From contig QBZZ01000008.1 of assembly GCA_003282145.1 (NCBI GenBank), positions 1-64,000 of the forward strand: a DNA stretch of 64,000 nucleotides. The letters are read 5' to 3'. The translations under genes and the position numbers were made by a program. Positions 61,522-64,000 of the stretch are shown one piece after another (positions within the stretch are counted from its first letter, which is position 1; every line of letters starts with the position of its first letter). Source of the DNA: SAR116 cluster bacterium AG-337-N21. Its GTDB lineage: Bacteria; Pseudomonadota; Alphaproteobacteria; Puniceispirillales; Marisalimonadaceae. The notes under the pieces were generated by a model that did no database searches, was not told the origin of the DNA, and worked only from the letters and a program-made list of their open reading frames with translations.

Positions 61522-63474
61522 TCACTTTGCTAGAAATTCATTGTTTAAAGGTAAAGTCGTAATCATATCTCTAATAATTTTTAACAATCCGTTTACATCT
61601 AAACCTGCTTCAGCTAGTTGCTCATTTTGAGAGGCATGATCTTGGAAATGATCCGGCATAGTTAAACATCTAATTTCTTTATCATTTTGATTAAGTATGC
61701 CTTTTGAGGATAAAAAGTGTAAACAATGTGAACTAAATCCACCAGCAGAACCCTCTTCAATTATTATTAACTTTCGATGATCATTCCATAATTTTTGAAC
61801 TAAATCTGTATCAATTGGCTTAGCAAATCTAGCGTCTGCAACAGTTATTGAACAACTGTCAGTATTCAAAATATCTGCAACCTTTAATGCAGTTCCTACT
61901 CTTGTTCCTAAAGCAAGAATGGCAATATCTTTTCCTTCTTTAACAATCCGACCTTTACCAATCTCTAAGTTTTTTAAAGATTCAGGAAGTTCTACTCCCT
62001 CCCCTTCACCTCTGGGATATCTGCAAAAAATGGGACCATTGCTATAACTTGCTGAAGTGAAAACCATATTGGCTAACTCACTTTCGTCACTTGGCGCCAT
62101 AATAACTACATTCGGCAAACAACATAGATATGCCAAATCAAAAGATCCAGAATGAGTTGCTCCGTCTGCACCGACGAAACCTGCTCTATCAAGCATAAAT
62201 CTCACTGGTAAGTTTTGAATTACTACGTCATGAATAATTTGATCGTAAGCCCTTTGTAAAAAAGTTGAGTAAATTGAAACAAATGGTTTTAAACCCTCTG
62301 ATGCCATACCTGCAGCAAACGTTACAGCATGTTGTTCGGCAATACCCACGTCATAAAATCTATCCTGGAACTTATCTGCGAATTTATTTAACCCTGTTCC
62401 TGAAGGCATGGCAGCAGTTATAGCTAAAACTTTTTTATCTTTTTCAGCAATTTTACATAAAGTTTCTGAGAAAATATTAGTATATGTTGGAGCATTTGAA
62501 ATTGATTTGACAGTATCACCTGTTACAACGTCAAACTGTGAAACTGCATGATACTTTTCATGAGAACCTTTTGAAAAAGGATGGCCTCTCCCCTTTTCAG
62601 TTACAACATGAAGCAAGACTGGCTTATCTTGAGGACCATTTTTTAAATTTTCTAATATTTTAACCATAGACTTAACATCATGTCCATCAATAGGACCTAA
62701 GTAACTCATACCCATTTGACTAAAAATAGTTCCTTCTGAGTTACCAAGGAAATTACGCGCTAAATTTTCTGCCCTTTTTGCAGTTTCTCCAATTTCTTTT
62801 GGAAAAAAATTAACCATCTGTTTTGCAATTTCACGTACATTATTAAATGGACGACTAGATACAACATTAGACAAATAATTACTTAAAGCACCTACAGCAG
62901 GTGCAATAGACATATCATTATCGTTCAAAATAACTAATAAATTAGTTTTAAGAGAACCTGCATTATTCATAGCCTCATATGCCATCCCAGCACTCATAGC
63001 TCCGTCTCCAATAACGGCTATTACATTATTAGTTTTACCTAGTTTATCCCTTGCAACTGCCATACCTAAAGCAGCAGAGATAGATGTTGAAGAATGTCCC
63101 GCGCCAAATGGGTCGTAAACAGACTCCGTTCTTTTTGTAAATCCAGAAAGACCATTAAGTTTTCTCAGCGTAGACATTTCATGTCTTCTATTTGTTAAAA
63201 TTTTATGAGGATAAGCTTGGTGCCCAACATCCCATATCAATCGATCATAAGGTGTATCAAAAACATAGTGAATAGCAATAGCAAGTTCAACTACACCCAG
63301 GCCAGCTCCTAAATGGCCACCAGTTTTAGAGACGATATCAATCATATCAGATCTTAATTCAGAAGATAAGTTTTCAAGATCTTCTATTTTTAGAAACTTT
63401 AAATCGTTAGGACTATTTATCTGATCAAGCAAAGGCGTAGATATAGGCTTTTCGTTTTTATCTTTATTTGCCAT
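61522..63474 (-). CDS. dxs: 1-deoxy-D-xylulose-5-phosphate synthase
   Basis: First step of the MEP isoprenoid pathway, thiamine-diphosphate dependent. GHQAYPHKILTNRR, the TPP-binding VIGDGAMSAGMAYEAMNNAG with NDNDMSIA, and GIAEQHAVTFAAGMA and HDVVIQNLPVRFMLDRAGFVG are all present. 650 aa. Encoded next to the polyprenyl synthase on the same strand (32-nt gap), which uses the pathway's products; tlyA follows, in the usual order xseB-ispA-dxs-tlyA. Confidence 0.97.
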   Translation of the reverse strand: MANKDKNEKPISTPLLDQINSPNDLKFLKIEDLENLSSELRSDMIDIVSKTGGHLGAGLGVVELAIAIHYVFDTPYDRLIWDVGHQAYPHKILTNRRHEMSTLRKLNGLSGFTKRTESVYDPFGAGHSSTSISAALGMAVARDKLGKTNNVIAVIGDGAMSAGMAYEAMNNAGSLKTNLLVILNDNDMSIAPAVGALSNYLSNVVSSRPFNNVREIAKQMVNFFPKEIGETAKRAENLARNFLGNSEGTIFSQMGMSYLGPIDGHDVKSMVKILENLKNGPQDKPVLLHVVTEKGRGHPFSKGSHEKYHAVSQFDVVTGDTVKSISNAPTYTNIFSETLCKIAEKDKKVLAITAAMPSGTGLNKFADKFQDRFYDVGIAEQHAVTFAAGMASEGLKPFVSIYSTFLQRAYDQIIHDVVIQNLPVRFMLDRAGFVGADGATHSGSFDLAYLCCLPNVVIMAPSDESELANMVFTSASYSNGPIFCRYPRGEGEGVELPESLKNLEIGKGRIVKEGKDIAILALGTRVGTALKVADILNTDSCSITVADARFAKPIDTDLVQKLWNDHRKLIIIEEGSAGGFSSHCLHFLSSKGILNQNDKEIRCLTMPDHFQDHASQNEQLAEAGLDVNGLLKIIRDMITTLPLNNEFLAK

Positions 63475-63506
63475 GGATTAACTTAAACCTAAAAAAATTC
63501 TTAAAA

Positions 63507-64000
63507 TTAGTAATTTCTATTTACAGTATATTTAGCTAAAGATACAAGATTTTCTGACCCACACTGAAAATTTTGAATTAAATCAATTGCTTTATTAGAA
63601 ACTTGTAGTGCTTTTTTATAAGCTTTCTCTTTACCTAAAAGTGTTACAAAGTTAGGAGTTTCATTTTTTTTGTCTTGCATGACTGGCTTTCCAATAACAT
63701 CTTCGCTACCGTCTAAATCTAGTAGATCATCCGCAATTTGGAATGCTAAACCAATATGATTTGCATAATTAATAAGAATATTTTTTTGATTTTCATTAGC
63801 ATCAAGTAAAATAGAAGCTAAATGAGAACAGCAAGAAATTAATGCACCTGTTTTATGATTCTGAATCCATTCAATTTCGTCTAAACTCAAATTATTCTGA
63901 GTGTTAAAATCCATATCAGCTTGTTGCCCACCAACCATTCCATTTGGACCTATAGCTTTAGCTAAAATAAAACAAATATCAGCTCTCTTTTTTGGATTCT
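63507..64000 (-). CDS. ispA: Polyprenyl (farnesyl) diphosphate synthase, partial
   Basis: Trans-prenyltransferase that joins IPP to allylic diphosphates. The frame is open to the right window edge (NPKKRADICFILAKAIGPNG precedes MVGGQQADMD), so the N-terminal half with the first Asp-rich motif lies outside. Visible: GMVGGQQADMDF, the second Asp motif FQIADDLLDLDG with GKPVMQDKKNETPNFV. 164 codons present of about 290-300. Confidence 0.92.
   Translation of the reverse strand, partial: NPKKRADICFILAKAIGPNGMVGGQQADMDFNTQNNLSLDEIEWIQNHKTGALISCCSHLASILLDANENQKNILINYANHIGLAFQIADDLLDLDGSEDVIGKPVMQDKKNETPNFVTLLGKEKAYKKALQVSNKAIDLIQNFQCGSENLVSLAKYTVNRNY

Overview
This 64 kb window looks like chromosome from a low-GC alphaproteobacterium, most likely a marine oligotroph. 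60-base samples counted by eye gave 28-33% GC in housekeeping genes. The alphaproteobacterial reading rests on gene order as I know it from that class: rne / amiC / PBP1A / prfB, aroQ-accB-accC-aat-DUF2155-mlaD, and clpS-clpA. It also rests on a class II (B12-dependent) ribonucleotide reductase and an alphaproteobacterial SOS box (GTTC-N7-GTTC) in front of umuDC. I do not assign a genus. TTG starts are frequent.

Layout. 0.1-8 kb is accessory: a class V aminotransferase, then a minus-strand run of small unknowns, a GFA protein, a family 2 glycosyltransferase, a nucleosidase-like enzyme, a spore-photoproduct-lyase-family radical SAM protein and an SDR, followed by ppnP, a flavoprotein and an orphan DUF723 zinc-binding protein. 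8.3-9.2 kb holds a secreted protein and a GYD-domain protein with a clear terminator.

9.5-17.6 kb is the most unusual part. An intact elongator tRNA-Met gene (17502-17578) is followed, downstream of its 3' end, by two decayed copies of the same tRNA at 11500 and 9565. These look like attachment-site duplications. The outer segment (11500-17501) has a truncated integrase at one end, a frameshifted J-domain remnant at the other, and a 19-bp direct repeat just inside each end. Its cargo is cysD, a cysN/cysC fusion, a TPR-sulfotransferase and the tail of a second sulfotransferase: a self-contained PAPS-making and sulfation cassette. The inner segment (9565-11500) carries a nonsense-mutated monooxygenase-like gene, an unknown protein, a 50-residue peptide with 14 cysteines that resembles a metallothionein, and two small CxxC proteins, one frameshifted.

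17.6-64 kb is core metabolism. It contains a cysteine/sulfur relay (cysE, iscS-like, fdx, mnmA), tyrS, a very large AsmA-like protein, bcp and prfB. Next come PBP1A with an unusual insertion, amiC, rne, an M48 protease, a DsbA-like protein, aroQ, accBC, aat, DUF2155 and mlaD. Then nrdJ follows, with NrdR-like and DnaA boxes upstream, then ridA, a FemAB-like protein, clpA/clpS, a D,D-carboxypeptidase with a SPOR domain and umuDC with an overlapping promoter and LexA box. The end holds a SulP transporter, an M20 amidohydrolase, an MFS transporter, pdxH, a glycine-zipper protein, fabI, aroC, tlyA, dxs and the 3' part of an ispA-type gene cut by the window edge.

No CRISPR array, insertion sequence, rRNA or second intact tRNA was seen.
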